51,640 bases of DNA, from the NCBI GenBank assembly GCA_958430865.1, contig CAUDNR010004426.1:1-51640 (forward strand), read 5' to 3'. This DNA is from Entrophospora sp. SA101. Lineage: Eukaryota; Glomeromycota; Glomeromycetes; Entrophosporales; Entrophosporaceae. Below the pieces are notes generated by a model. The model saw nothing but the letters and a program-made list of their open reading frames with translations, was not told the origin of the DNA and did no database searches. Made by a program: the position numbers and the translations under genes. Of the stretch, positions 35,209-45,653 are shown in pieces. The first letter of the stretch is position 1. Each line of letters opens with the position of its first letter.

Positions 35209-35758
35209 TAGAACTTACGCATAAACTGGTTCGAATCGATTCGAATCATAGTCGAAAATTTTTTTGATCGAAATTATATAAATTTAAATTTAAAATTTCA
35301 AAGCATTTTTTTATTTAAATTCATAATAAAAATCAACTTGAAAATTATTATGCGAAAGGCTACATGTAGATTTATTATGTTTAAACATTTTCTCTTTTCG
35401 ATTATTGGAACAAAATTTACACTTAGCAAACTCATCATGTTCACCTATTAAATTATAATGATCTCTAGCTCCACATTCTAGTTGATTGTGAGTTTTCTTT
35501 GCACCTTTTTTTTGTGGCTAGTTAGAACTAATTAAAACAGGAGAAAATTGTTGTACTGCCATTATAGTTTCAGATGTGGTAGTTGAATCTGAATCTAATC
35601 ACATAGAAGGTCCGGGAAGTGAAAGGGCAGAATAAGAATCGTCGTTGTAAAAATCATTGTTGTTTAAATCATCCAATGGAAAATTTTTCAATTAAATTCG
35701 CTGAAAATCTTATATTCGAATATTCAAATGGTTCGAACAATTCGACCAGTAAGCTCTA
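35209..35758. mobile_element. hAT-type element, 550 bp, with BED-finger-like remnant
   Basis: The ends read TAGAACTTACGCATAAACTG (left) and TAGAGCTTACTGGTCGAATT (right, other strand), with subterminal GGTTCGAA/TTCGAA boxes on both sides. Flanking octamers CAATTTTC (35201-35208) and CAATTTCC (35759-35766) differ by one base, fitting an aged 8-bp target duplication. Internally, the minus strand around 35390-35500 keeps Cys/His-spaced residues (CKF..EF..H) like a degraded BED finger, and 35520-35690 a Ser/Asp-rich frame. Confidence 0.65.
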
Positions 35759-36200
35759 CAATTTCCAAAATTACAAATAATATTATTAGGCTTTAGACTA
35801 GCATTTTCGTTATATTAATCATCTTTATTAATGAAAAGTTTACTTGAATACATTAATGCTAATTGATAATATAAATGTGTCATCGCAATGCAACTCAAAT
35901 TTGTGAAAAAATTCTTTAGTATGGAAATGGCATATCAATTTTATATAGTTAAATCTAGTTTTCTAATTGACGGACGAACTTTCATCAATATTTGATAAAA
36001 ATCATATTTAATGGCATGAATGAAACGTGGGAGGAATCTTGTACAATTTACAACTTCCTCTTCTTCATGGAATCCTCTTATTTCTTGAACTTAGACCACA
36101 ATCAATTATCTAATACGGATAATTGAAAATTGGTGGTGGTAGGCAAATATCTCTCAAAATAACTCGCTTTGCCATATAAAAAAATAAACATGTATAATAG
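35759..36200 (-). pseudogene. Decayed coding remnant continuing past the hAT element
   Basis: Minus-strand pieces (around 35880-35950, FFHKFELHCDDTFI-like; 36060-36175, starting MAKRVILRDICLPPPIFNYP) are interrupted by stops. They may be the 5' part of the LRR-like pseudogene or a separate dead gene. Confidence 0.25.
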
Positions 36201-37301
36201 ATAAATGCGTGTAAGTGGCGTAGTACCCATTTTTAAATAAATCTGGTTTATAAAGGAGTTCTTTCGAATATGATAAAATAATTAAATGATTTTCTGATGT
36301 TTGCCACTATTGAAAATCGATTCTTACACAAATATATTAGTGATAATTCCGCTTTATAAATGAGAATTTGCTAAACATTCTGATGTTTCGGATTTTTTTA
36401 ATTTGAAAAGTTCATTAGAAGATATCATTCTCTGATAAGATATTTTCATATTTCTTCAGATGGGATTTTTAAAAAATTCGACCTTGTGAAAATACTTGAT
36501 AAAAATCTATATTGAAAATATCACGTTAATATTTGACTAAGGAGGTTCCAAGGTTCGAACTTTGTTTGATTGAACATATGAAAATAAACTTTATAGTAAT
36601 TATACACAAATTTATAATGATTTTTCAAAATTCTCAAGATGGATTTTTCTAAATCAATCCTTCAATAATAATGAGAAACAACAGAAAAACTGGAGGATAT
36701 TCTATTGAAAAATAGTTTTGTTTTTACCAAGCAAATTATCATTGTTAATTATTATGGCTTACACATTGATATGAAATTATAATCTGAATTTTCTTTATAT
36801 CAGTCAAGTGGAATAATTTCAATATATTATTTAGATAAAGGACAAATTAGTCTAATACCATCATCATTAGAGCTATCTTATACTATTGAAGATCAAGAGA
36901 TTTGTGTGAGACGCGGATTTTGATCTCACAATACATGCGTAATTATTTGAATTAAAGGTAACAAAAAAAACAGAATTTATTATTACATCAACACAAACAT
37001 CGCACCAGATATTATGATATTAAAATTTTTATTCTGGAAAATTAAAATCAAATTATTGGATTCATTTCCTTTCCCTGTGAAGTATTTTTAAAATCTGTCA
37101 ATAAAAATTGCTTTTTTTGATTAAAATTAAATTAATGATGGTTAATATTGTTTGCTGATAATCATTAAACCTTCAATAACATTGATTTCTGATTAGAAAT
37201 TAGTGGAATAATGTTTTAGGAATTTGTGTTAAAGGTGAATTTAATTGATATTAAAGAGTGATTATTTATTCTTATTATTTAATATTAATATTAAGAAAAC
37301 A
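36201..37301. other. Intergenic A+T-rich stretch
   Basis: Nothing supportable is seen: no frame over 60 codons with plausible composition, no clear inverted repeats, and no RNA gene. Confidence 0.4.
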
Positions 37302-37948
37302 TTATAAAATTATATTCAGCAATGATACAAAAACCATTAAAAATGAAGATATCACTAAAGGTGCCCCAAAAAATCCCCAAACATCCCACAAACTAACTGA
37401 CATTCCTGTTAAACCAACCGTGCCAGTAATTGTAGCTAAAATTATATATTTCTTTAAATTTTTATCTTGTTGCCAATATTTATAATTGGGTTTTTGAGTA
37501 TTTTTCATAAATGGTTGAATGTATTCCAAAAATATATAATTAATAAAAGTAAGAGAAAGACAAACACTTGAAAATTTTAAAAGATCTCTTTAGAAAAAAA
37601 ATTTGTTATAATTATTAATGTTTTATTTTTATTTTAAAAAAATAAACACATGGTAATTATAAATCTTAGTATTAACAATACTTGCCTCTTCCATTTTTTC
37701 AATGATAAAATTTTTTCCCAAAGATCATTAAAAAAATCATCACTGTCTTGATCTGGAACATTAAACAATAAAAATATTAAACTTGCTAATACTGTCCAAA
37801 TAAATAATCTTATTAAACGAGATGCAAGAGACTGTCTCTTTTGTCTTGATCTACTATTTCTATAATTATGATCATCAACCACAGTATCCACAGCATTGCC
37901 AATATCACCAACACCCAAATTTCTATGTCTTAATGAACCACCTGTCAT
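37302..37948 (-). CDS. TMEM128-like four-helix membrane protein
   Basis: Two exons, 37686-37948 and 37302-37587, give 182 residues. Residues 1-40 are a polar, Arg-rich cytosolic head (MTGGSLRHRNLGVGDIGNAV). Four hydrophobic segments follow: LIRLFIWTVLASLIFLLF, a second after WKRDLL (FSSVCLSLTFINYIFLEYI), IILATITGTVGLTGMSVSLW and APLVISSFLMVFVSLLNIIL. The junction SLWDVWGFFGAPL matches the TMEM128 C-terminal signature (ALWHVWSFFTPL in human), which is why I assign this family; its role (ER/endosomal membrane) is poorly known. Joining the exons in frame requires a GC-AG intron with a strong GC donor, AAGAG|GCAAGT. The nearby GT two bases on gives a stop after 15 codons. Confidence 0.7.
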
Positions 37949-39019
37949 TTATAAAAAATAATTTTTACTTGGTATGTATGACGAGAGAATCTTTACTTAT
38001 TATGGGGCGTACAGGACCGGCAAAAATAGGGTAAAATATTAAAGGTAAGCTTCTAAGAGTAAGGATTGATATAAAAAATTAAGGTCACTCAATATTATTA
38101 TTTATGTTTGGGTAAAAAATTAAACCACAATAAAAAAGCAAAAGAAAAGGTTATAATAGACTCAAGTTTATCTAATGATAATATAAATTTAGCACAAACT
38201 ATATATAAATTATTAACAAAAAATGCGAATTCGCAGAGTATGATGATAGTAGTTGTGAAGTAAAGCATAATAATGATAAAGATAAAGGTTGTAAAGATGA
38301 ATATAATAATTATGAAAGATATTTACAATGATTATTATAATTATTTGGATGTTAACTATAATGATGAATCATGCCGTGATAAAAATTTTACATCAAGAGA
38401 AGTTATTTTTAAAAATTAAAAAATGATATTAAAATACTACCTACGCCAGTGGCCAACAAATAATGGAATAGATGATTCTGTTAAGAGGTCGCTGAAGAAA
38501 CAATGAGATTATGTAAATTAAATGATTTTTTTTTGTTGACAATAACAAAGATGAATTGTAAACGAGTTAAATTATTTAATTAATTCAATGGAAATCCCAT
38601 TTTGAACAACGAATCTTCAACTGATACATGCCTTGTACTTGAAAAAGAGCTTGAAGAAGGTATTTTTACTAATGGCTTTTTTCAAAAATTTTGAATATAA
38701 GAAAATCTCAAGAGGTTCAAAACATTTTAAATATAATGGGATTAGATGATGCACATGAAAGTATTAATACTAATACTGCAAATCAATTAATCACACAAAT
38801 TACAAGTAATGATTCTGTATCAAGATTCATATAAGGAGTAGGGGAGATTAAGCATAATAAATATTATTTATCTTTTGAAAAATTTGATTATATCAGCCAG
38901 ATATAAACAAATCATCTTTTGGGGACACTTCGAATGAAAAAACAACTCTAATTATTTATCCACACACAACAACAGCACAACATAAGATAAATATTAATTT
39001 TGTTATAATAAAATATTAT
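37949..39019 (+). pseudogene. Decayed Asn/Asp-rich coding remnants
   Basis: Plus-strand fragments between 38210 and 38990 show codon-like structure (for example NYNDESCRDKNFTSREVIFK near 38355-38420 and DINKSSFGDTSNEKTTLIIY near 38905-38960) but many stops and frame changes. I do not recognise the family. The 3' 30 bases abut the tryptophanyl-tRNA synthetase stop. Confidence 0.3.
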
Positions 39020-41048
39020 TTACACGTGAATTTTTCTATTGGAATCCATGAATTCGTTTAATGATTCATCATTAATTTCTGATTTACGCTATATAAGCAA
39101 GTTATAAAATAAAATATTATTATTATTTAGTCTTTTATTTTTTTCTAAAAAAAAAGGTTATATTATATTACATACCTTCTGGAAATCACCGACAAATTTT
39201 TGTAATACTTGAATACATCGTGCTTTTAACTGGCCAGTCAACAATTCACCAGATTTGTAATTCTATGAATATATATATATATATATATAAGTTTATTTTC
39301 AATGCTTGAAAAAAATATAAAAAAATATACCTTGTAAATATTATTTAGCTCTTCATCATCATCCAAGAATACGCACAAATATTGATATGCAACATCTATA
39401 TCAGGATTACCGCCATGAAGTTTATGAAGTTCTAAGGTATCACCACCACCAGAAAATGCACATTTATTGATCTAAGTATAAGATGATATTCATTACTAAT
39501 CTTTTCAGTTTTATAAATTATCCAATATAAGATACAAACCTTTGACTTAATTTGGTTTGGAGTATCTGTCATAAATATTGCCGAGTTATTGTCAGAAGCA
39601 CTCATTTTTGTTTGTGATCCCTACATTTATAATGATGATGACAAAATAAATTTAACAAATCATGTATATGTAATAAATAACATGTTTAAATTTACCTGTA
39701 GAGCAGGAAAAAATTTAGCATGTATTAAACTTGGTTTTGGATACTTAAGTTTATGAGCAACATCCCGTGTTAAACGAAAATATGGATCCTAAATTTATAT
39801 TACATTATTATTGTATTATTTTCTTATTGATCAATTATGTGTAAAAAAACCTCATCATGCGAGTACTCAATGGCTTACCTGATCAATCGCACAAGGGATC
39901 AAACAAGGAATGTCACTTTTGGTACCAAATATTTGAGGAAAAGTATTAGAAAATGATGGTGCTGCTTGGACTGCGACAAAATGAATTTTACCGATGCAAT
40001 CACTTTATGAAATATATAATTAATCAATAATAAGTTCACAATTTGTATAATCATTTCAAATAATTAATTGATAAGAGACCTATCGTTAAAACCAAATGTT
40101 GATTTTGATTGACTTGTTGTGATACACTTTGAAATTCTTACAATGTTATGATAAAATGCTTTACTAAAAAATTTATGTATAAAATTTATGATGGTCAGTG
40201 ATAAATTAACCAATTGTATCATATCAATTATAAAAACGGTTATATTATTATTATAATTTAACAACCTAACTGAATCAAGATTTGAAAAAATATAAGTTTT
40301 TTCAAGTTTAAAACCACAAGCAATGATATCTTTAGCATTTTCACGTGCAAACTGATTAGCCTTTTCCAGAGTAAGGTCTGGCTTGAACAGAAATTTTTCA
40401 TCATCTGGAAAAAATAATTTTTAAATAATTTTTTATAAAATCATATATTATCTTATATCAAATATTATATTCTAACCAGTTAGTTGAATAACAATTGGTA
40501 CATCAAAAACCTCTTGCAACCACCTAAATTAAGTAACTATATAATTAATTATCGATTGGACTTCAAAAAAAAACAATTATCTTACAAAAAAAAAAGTTAC
40601 ATACTGACAAAAAATAAATGGAACCATGTGTCCAAGATGCATAGAAGTACTACTTGGACCACGGCCTGTATAAAGAAAAAATGGTTTCTTTTTTTCATAA
40701 CGATCCAAAATCATACCAAGTTCTCTATTGACAAAATGTTATAAAAATAATAATACACAAATATTGAAATCATATAATATGCGCAATAATAGATATATGT
40801 ATGTGTATGTGTATGAACCTATGAGAAAAAAACACTCCTCTCCTTAAAAATATATGACATTTTTTTCCAGTCAAAGTTTCAAATCTTTCAAGTAGATCTT
40901 TATCTATTCGTTTCGTACCAAATTGCTCAATCAGTTTATCATAATCAATTGCTTGCTGTTTTCCATCCACAACAGCTCCGTTGACATTCCAAGGGTTTAT
41001 TATTTGATCTTGAGTGATTGTTTTAGTTTGTGCACTATTAGTATCCAT
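39020..41048 (-). CDS. WRS1: Cytosolic tryptophanyl-tRNA synthetase
   Basis: Class I enzyme that charges tRNA-Trp. Eleven exons: 40819-41048, 40605-40724, 40477-40523, 40266-40404, 40080-40163, 39879-40002, 39696-39788, 39540-39620, 39331-39471, 39176-39262, 39020-39088; 404 residues, normal for eukaryotes. Landmarks: [60 protein letters not shown] (HxGH signature), [63 protein letters not shown] (KMSAS loop), [10 protein letters not shown] and [10 protein letters not shown]. All eleven exons join in consistent phase. A near-identical copy of its promoter and first 43 codons lies directly upstream (42135-42961). Confidence 0.96.
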
Positions 41049-41680
41049 TTTAATTCGTGATACGTATGTGAAGTAGATAAAAATCTATATGTTGATCTGG
41101 GACAAAATCGACGAATTGGAATACTACTTCTAAGATAACATGACCAAAATATCCACAAACAAAAAAATAACGTGATTTTTAGATAAATTAGAACCATAAA
41201 ATTGCCTTTATTTAAAAAAATTATTTTTTATTAATTAAAAAAACCAACTTTACTTTTGAGTATCTCTGGTTTTTGAAATTAAAAAAACCTAGATTATTTG
41301 TGTACCTCTTACAATAACTATTCAAAACTTGACCACATGATTTCTCCCATCATCATTAAGTCCTGGGAACTGGTAAATAGTTCAGATAAGTAACTATCCA
41401 AAACTTGACCATGTAACTTCTCCTCTCATCATTAAGTCCTGGGAAATAATTTACAGAAGAGTTAAAATAATCATCTTGTTTTCTATTATTTATAATTTTA
41501 TTAAAGATTGTATTAATAATAACATAGTTCAAATAAATTAATTTCTTATAGTAGGCAGGAAATTAGTTCACAGCAAAAGCAAGTTGTTAATATTAAACTA
41601 TTAGTAAGGTGATGTATCACTCTAATTGGATTTATATCATGATTTAATTTTAATAATTATGTGATAAATTACTTGAAAAT

Positions 41681-42048
41681 TCATTTATTGTAATTTGTTA
41701 ACATTTTATCAGCTACATCTCTTTTCATTTCTGCTGAGTAACTAGAAACCCGATTACATATAGTTTCTACCTTAGGAATTTCATTATTATGAACAGATTC
41801 TTCAATAAGTTCTTTATACATATCCTCAGGTGTAAACTTTTAGATCTTATCATAATAATATGAAGCAAAAATTTTCTACTATTTAGTTCAGTTAAAATTG
41901 TCATTCCTAAACAAATAGGATAAAATTCTGAGCCATTTTCAGTAGAAATTTCGTGCCACCAGTGATGAGCAAAAGGTCCATAGTGTAAATTAAAGTCAAT
42001 TATTCCTTGAGATGCAAGTGTTGGTGAAAATTCTTTACCTTTAGACAT
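41681..42048 (-). pseudogene. Small hypothetical gene, frame broken
   Basis: Starts at 42048 with MSKGKEFSPTLASQGIIDFN, continues HYGPFAHHWWHEIS and FYPICLGMTILTELN, then loses frame near 41880. A different frame resumes with FTPEDMYKELIEES, ETICNRVSSYSAEMKRDVAD and stops at 41681. A frameshift plus one stop separate the halves, and no GT-AG intron repairs it. Family unknown. Its 3' end is duplicated at about 42899-42961, and a deleted version of its 5' end follows at 42966-43010. Confidence 0.5.
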
Positions 42049-42137
42049 TTAAATAGAAATTTTATATTTAAACAATATACACAAAAAAATTTTTTTAATA
42101 TATGAATGCAGTTAGCTATAAAGTTGATTTGATAACC

Positions 42138-42266
42138 AAATTGCTCAATCAGTTTATCATAATCAATTGCTTGCTGTTTTCCATCCACAACAGCTCCGTT
42201 GACATTCCAAGGGTTTATTATTTGATCTTGAGTGATTGTTTTAGTTTGTGCACTATTAGTATCCAT
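42138..42266 (-). pseudogene. Truncated upstream copy of WRS1 exon 1
   Basis: Encodes the same first 43 residues as WRS1 ([20 protein letters not shown] onward to [10 protein letters not shown]), then leaves the homology at 42135 and runs about 45 unrelated codons to a stop at 42000-42002. Its leader is identical to that of the real gene, so it may be transcribed. Possible GT donors just past the break are not in phase with WRS1 exon 2. Confidence 0.8.
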
Positions 42267-43065
42267 TTTAATTCGTGATACGTATGTGAAGTAGATAAAA
42301 ATCTATATGTTGATCTGGGACAAAATCGACGAATTGGAATACTACTTCTAAGATAACATGACCAAAATATCCACAAACAAAAAAATAACGTGATTTTTAG
42401 ATAAATTAGAACCATAAAATTGCCTTTATTTAAAAAAATTATTTTTTATTAATTAAAAAAACCAACTTTACTTTTGAGTATCTCTGGTTTTTGAAATTAA
42501 AAAAACCTAGATTATTTGTGTACCTCTTACAATAACTATTCAAAACTTGACCACATGATTTCTCCCATCATCATTAAGTCCTGGGAACTGGTAAATAGTT
42601 CAGATAAGTAACTATCCAAAACTTGACCATGTAACTTCTCCTCTCATCATTAAGTCCTGGGAAATAATTTACAGAAGAGTTAAAATAATCATCTTGTTTT
42701 CTATTATTTATAATTTTATTAAAGATTGTATTAATAATAACATAGTTCAAATAAATTAATTTCTTATAGTAGGCAGGAAATTAGTTCACAGCAAAAGCAA
42801 GTTGTTAATATTAAACTATTAGTAAGGTGATGTATCACTCTAATTGGATTTATATCATGATTTAATTTTAATAATTATGTGATAAATTACTTGAAAATTC
42901 ATTTATTGTAATTTGTTAACATTTTATCAGCTACATCTTTTTTCATTTCTGCTGAGTATCTAGCAATCAATTATTCCTCAAGATGCAACATTTTAAATAG
43001 AAATTTTATATACTGTATGTACAAAAAATTTTTTTTAATATATGAATGCAAGCTAGCTATAAAGT

Positions 43066-43342
43066 TTATTATAAGGAAAATATTATATACAGAAAGGTTC
43101 TTTTTATGAACCTACCAAACATGGAAATTCATCCTTCCACAAAAAAGGAAACTAAATTGTAGCTCAAAATTTTTGTAAAACTAACGTGACATTTATTAAT
43201 GATGTGATGATTAAATTTGTGGGCTGGAGGCGGCAGGAATTACAGAGTGTTTACCAACTCTAAGAATTAAATCTTATTTGTTACATAGGTTCTGTATATT
43301 TTATAAAAAGAACCTTTCTGTATAATATTACCCTTATTATAA
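43066..43342. mobile_element. Mutator-like MITE A, 259 bp, with 9-bp target duplication
   Basis: The element 43075-43333 starts GGAAAATATTATATACAGAA and its other end reads GGGTAATATTATACAGAAAG on the opposite strand; inverted ends extend about 45 bp (AAAGGTTCTTTTTATR..). It is flanked by TTATTATAA at 43066-43074 and 43334-43342. A 9-bp duplication with long inverted ends fits Mutator-like elements. No coding capacity. Copy B (44510-45166) is the same family in opposite orientation. Confidence 0.88.
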
Positions 43343-44110
43343 TTTTGAGAATAAAAATTGCTGATCATCTATTATCACGTATCACAAATTATTAATACTT
43401 TTTTGTGTTATTTTTCTTCTTTCTTATCAAGAAGTGAATCAAGCCACCAAAGCTGCTGATTGCTAATAAACATAAACTGTGAAATTATTGAATTTAGAAT
43501 TGAGCCTGACATTTTTATTATTTGTATAATTTTATTTACCCTTATATCATTTATTGTAAAATGTCACTATTAAATTTATGACTATTATTATAAGAAGTAG
43601 ACAGACTTTAAAATTGCTGACAATTCAATTAATATCGTATCAGTTCTTGAATCTAGACCATTGAAAGACTGGGCCACTGCTTATGTAAGGAAATTCTTAC
43701 AACAGAAAAACAAAGAATGAAATTATTAGAAAAATTTAGGTTTTGTAAAATTCAAGGTTGGTCCAAAACATGTTGAAAGTGACACAACTAGGTCAACAAT
43801 AGCATAAAGACAAATCAGAATTATTGTTAGCAACAAGTGTTATTATTAGATTATGATTATGATCAATAGTATCTTTATGTATATTTATAAAAGCAAGGAG
43901 GACCTGTTGCAGTATTATTAAATGTGATGAGAATAATCAAACTGTAGAACATGTTATATCCTAGCACCATCCTCCTCATTTCCTGAAACACCTGCAGATA
44001 ATTTGAATATATGCTTGATGGACCAGGTAATTTCATTGGATCAGATGAATTTTAAGGTTGTTTTTATTGAAAGATCAAGGAGAAAATATTGCTGTAAAAT
44101 ACCTGATATA
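43343..44110 (+). pseudogene. Degenerate coding remnants
   Basis: A plus-strand frame near 43610-43725 (SINIVSVLESRPLKDWATAY then VRKFLQQKNKE) and others to 44060 look like pieces of a dead protein gene. Family not recognised. Confidence 0.25.
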
Positions 44111-44261
44111 CAGTCAAACCTTGTCACAGTGGATAAATGGGACACATATAAAAACATAAAAAATCCATTGTGACAAGATTATAATTATAATTAGTAATTT
44201 TGCCACAACAGATTTTTTATGTTTTTATATGTGACAAGAATTTAATTACAAGGTTTGACTG
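44111..44261. mobile_element. pogo-like MITE, 151 bp
   Basis: Inverted ends CAGTCAAACCTTGT (44111) and ACAAGGTTTGACTG (44248-44261), flanked by TA at 44109-44110 and 44262-44263. The internal halves (ACATATAAAAACATAAAAAA and its complement) fold into a hairpin. The same ends occur at 13912 and 45767. Confidence 0.88.
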
Positions 44262-44500
44262 TATATGCCTTAATTTATAAATGCATCTGTGAAATTCAAA
44301 TATATGGGGTAACTGAAAAATTCAATAACAATAACAATAAATAAATGTATATACATATCCACTGATTACTGCAAGGTTACACCATTTTAGACTGCTTTTG
44401 GGGTATATTTTTGAAAATTTTGTTACATTTTTTGCTGCCTTGATATGTGTAACCAGCCCTCAATTTGTTATTTTTGGAGTAAATATCCCTATTTTACATT
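44262..44500. other. Short intergenic stretch between two MITEs
   Basis: No gene or repeat with recognisable ends was found. Confidence 0.4.
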
Positions 44501-45175
44501 CTTTTTGAAGGGTAATATTATATACAGAAAGGTTATTTTTATGAAATATACAGAACCTTAGCATAGTGGACATTCATCATTACACAGAGCCCATTGTTCC
44601 TGAAACTTCACCAGTATATAGTTGTCACCTCTCTAGGTTCGTGAACAAACTGTGAACAAATTGAAACCCATTTTATTGGCAATTTTTTATTAAGACAACA
44701 TTCACAGTGTATTGTAAAATTACAGTACACAACATAAAAAATTAGTGTAACATTTCGAATGTCCATTATGCTCAGAACCTTATGTGACAAATAAGAATTA
44801 ATTATTAGATTTGGTAAACACTCTGTAATTCCTGCCACCCCCAGCCCACAAATTTAATCATCACATCCATCAGGAAATTAATTTAGCATAAACTTGCATA
44901 AATCTTATGATGCTGACATAATATTGTGTAAATCTTACAGTGCCAATGTAATATTGTGTAAATCTTACAGCATCAACATAAGTTTTGCACTTACAATTGA
45001 CACATGCAAATTTTTTTTATATTTTCCAGATGTCATTGATAAATGTCACATAGGTTTACAAAAATTTTGAGCTACAATTTAGTTTCTATTTTTGTAGAAT
45101 GAATTGCCATTTTTGGTGGGTTCTGTATATTTCATAAAAAGAACCTTTCTATATATAATATTTTCCCTTTTTGAA
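44501..45175. mobile_element. Mutator-like MITE B (host of a nested MITE)
   Basis: The element 44510-45166 starts GGGTAATATTATATACAGAA and its other end reads GGAAAATATTATATATAGAA on the opposite strand. It is flanked by CTTTTTGAA at 44501-44509 and 45167-45175, a perfect 9-bp target duplication. Its body is the reverse complement of MITE A (for example ATTCCTGCCACCCCCAGCCC versus GGGCTGGAGGCGGCAGGAAT in A), plus an extra ~170 bp with GTGTAAATCTTACAG tandem units at about 44935-44970. A second MITE is inserted at 44560. Confidence 0.9.
44551..44781. mobile_element. Nested MITE of the AGCATARTGG family, 213 bp
   Basis: The element 44560-44772 has ends AGCATAGTGGACATTC and, on the other strand, AGCATAATGGACATTC. 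It is flanked by CAGAACCTT at 44551-44559 and 44773-44781, where one copy belongs to MITE B's own inverted end. The 9-bp duplication again points to a Mutator-like source. The same family occurs at 18560-18746. The order of events is clear: B inserted first, this one second. Confidence 0.9.
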
Positions 45176-45590
45176 TTCTACTAATACCAAACCAATCACT
45201 TTTATTAGTAAACCAATCACCTTTTTACAGTAAGTAGTGCAAGTGTGTATAATACAGCTCATGATGTGTCCAATAAAAATATAAGATAAAACTTTTTTAA
45301 GTAAATTTTTTCAAGGTTATGTTTGTCCAATAATATATATGTATGTATGTATATCCTCCTGTCTTGCCCACTTTACTGCTCACCCTGGAGCTAACCAATT
45401 CCGCTCACCAATAGGAGCTATCTATATGTGCTTTCCCTTCCTTTCAGTACTAATACCAAGTACTGTTGGCACTAGCCTAAGATAATAAAATAAGAAGAAT
45501 ATATACAAGAAATATTTACAACTATACCACTTGAGGTGTCCCTACAAGCAGCATAGAACAATCAAATGGGGGGAGGGGGTTTCCTAACTA
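45176..45590. other. Repeat-like stretch with higher G+C
   Basis: About 45350-45480 is notably richer in G+C than its surroundings and contains no frame of interest. It is probably part of another transposon. A G-run (GGGGGGAGGGGG) lies at 45568-45579, just before a palindrome. Confidence 0.35.
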
Positions 45591-45616
45591 ATGATTAGTG
45601 GCCAGCCACTAATCAT
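45591..45616. other. 26-bp perfect hairpin palindrome
   Basis: ATGATTAGTGGC and GCCACTAATCAT are perfect 12-bp inverted arms around a 2-base CA centre. It sits 11 bases after a G6AG5 run and about 40 bases before a cluster of TTAACCGGTTAA boxes. It may be a transposon end or hairpin terminus; function unknown. Confidence 0.8.
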
Positions 45617-45653
45617 CAGAGAGGACCATGGAACAATTTAGGGGTTGGCACCG

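Larger units (their letters stand above)
40917..42961 (-). repeat. Direct duplication of the WRS1 5' end (two ~825-bp copies)
   Basis: 40917-41743 and 42135-42961 are the same sequence at an offset of exactly 1218 bases. In the parts I compared base by base I found one substitution (41721). Each copy spans the first 43-44 codons of WRS1, its 5' leader and upstream region, and the 3' end of a small upstream frame. The ~390 bp between the copies (41744-42134) has a more diverged relative after the second copy (about 42964-43070). Confidence 0.9.

Noticed and set aside
35221..35250. tRNA-like GGTTCGAATC block
   Set aside because: No cloverleaf stems flank it. It is a subterminal box of the hAT-type element and is repeated at its other end.
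36541..36570. GGTTCGAAC similar to a tRNA B-box
   Set aside because: No A-box at the right distance and no acceptor-stem complement.
42000..42266. Upstream WRS1-like frame as an independent functional gene
   Set aside because: Only 43 codons match; the rest is unrelated sequence and the catalytic region is absent.
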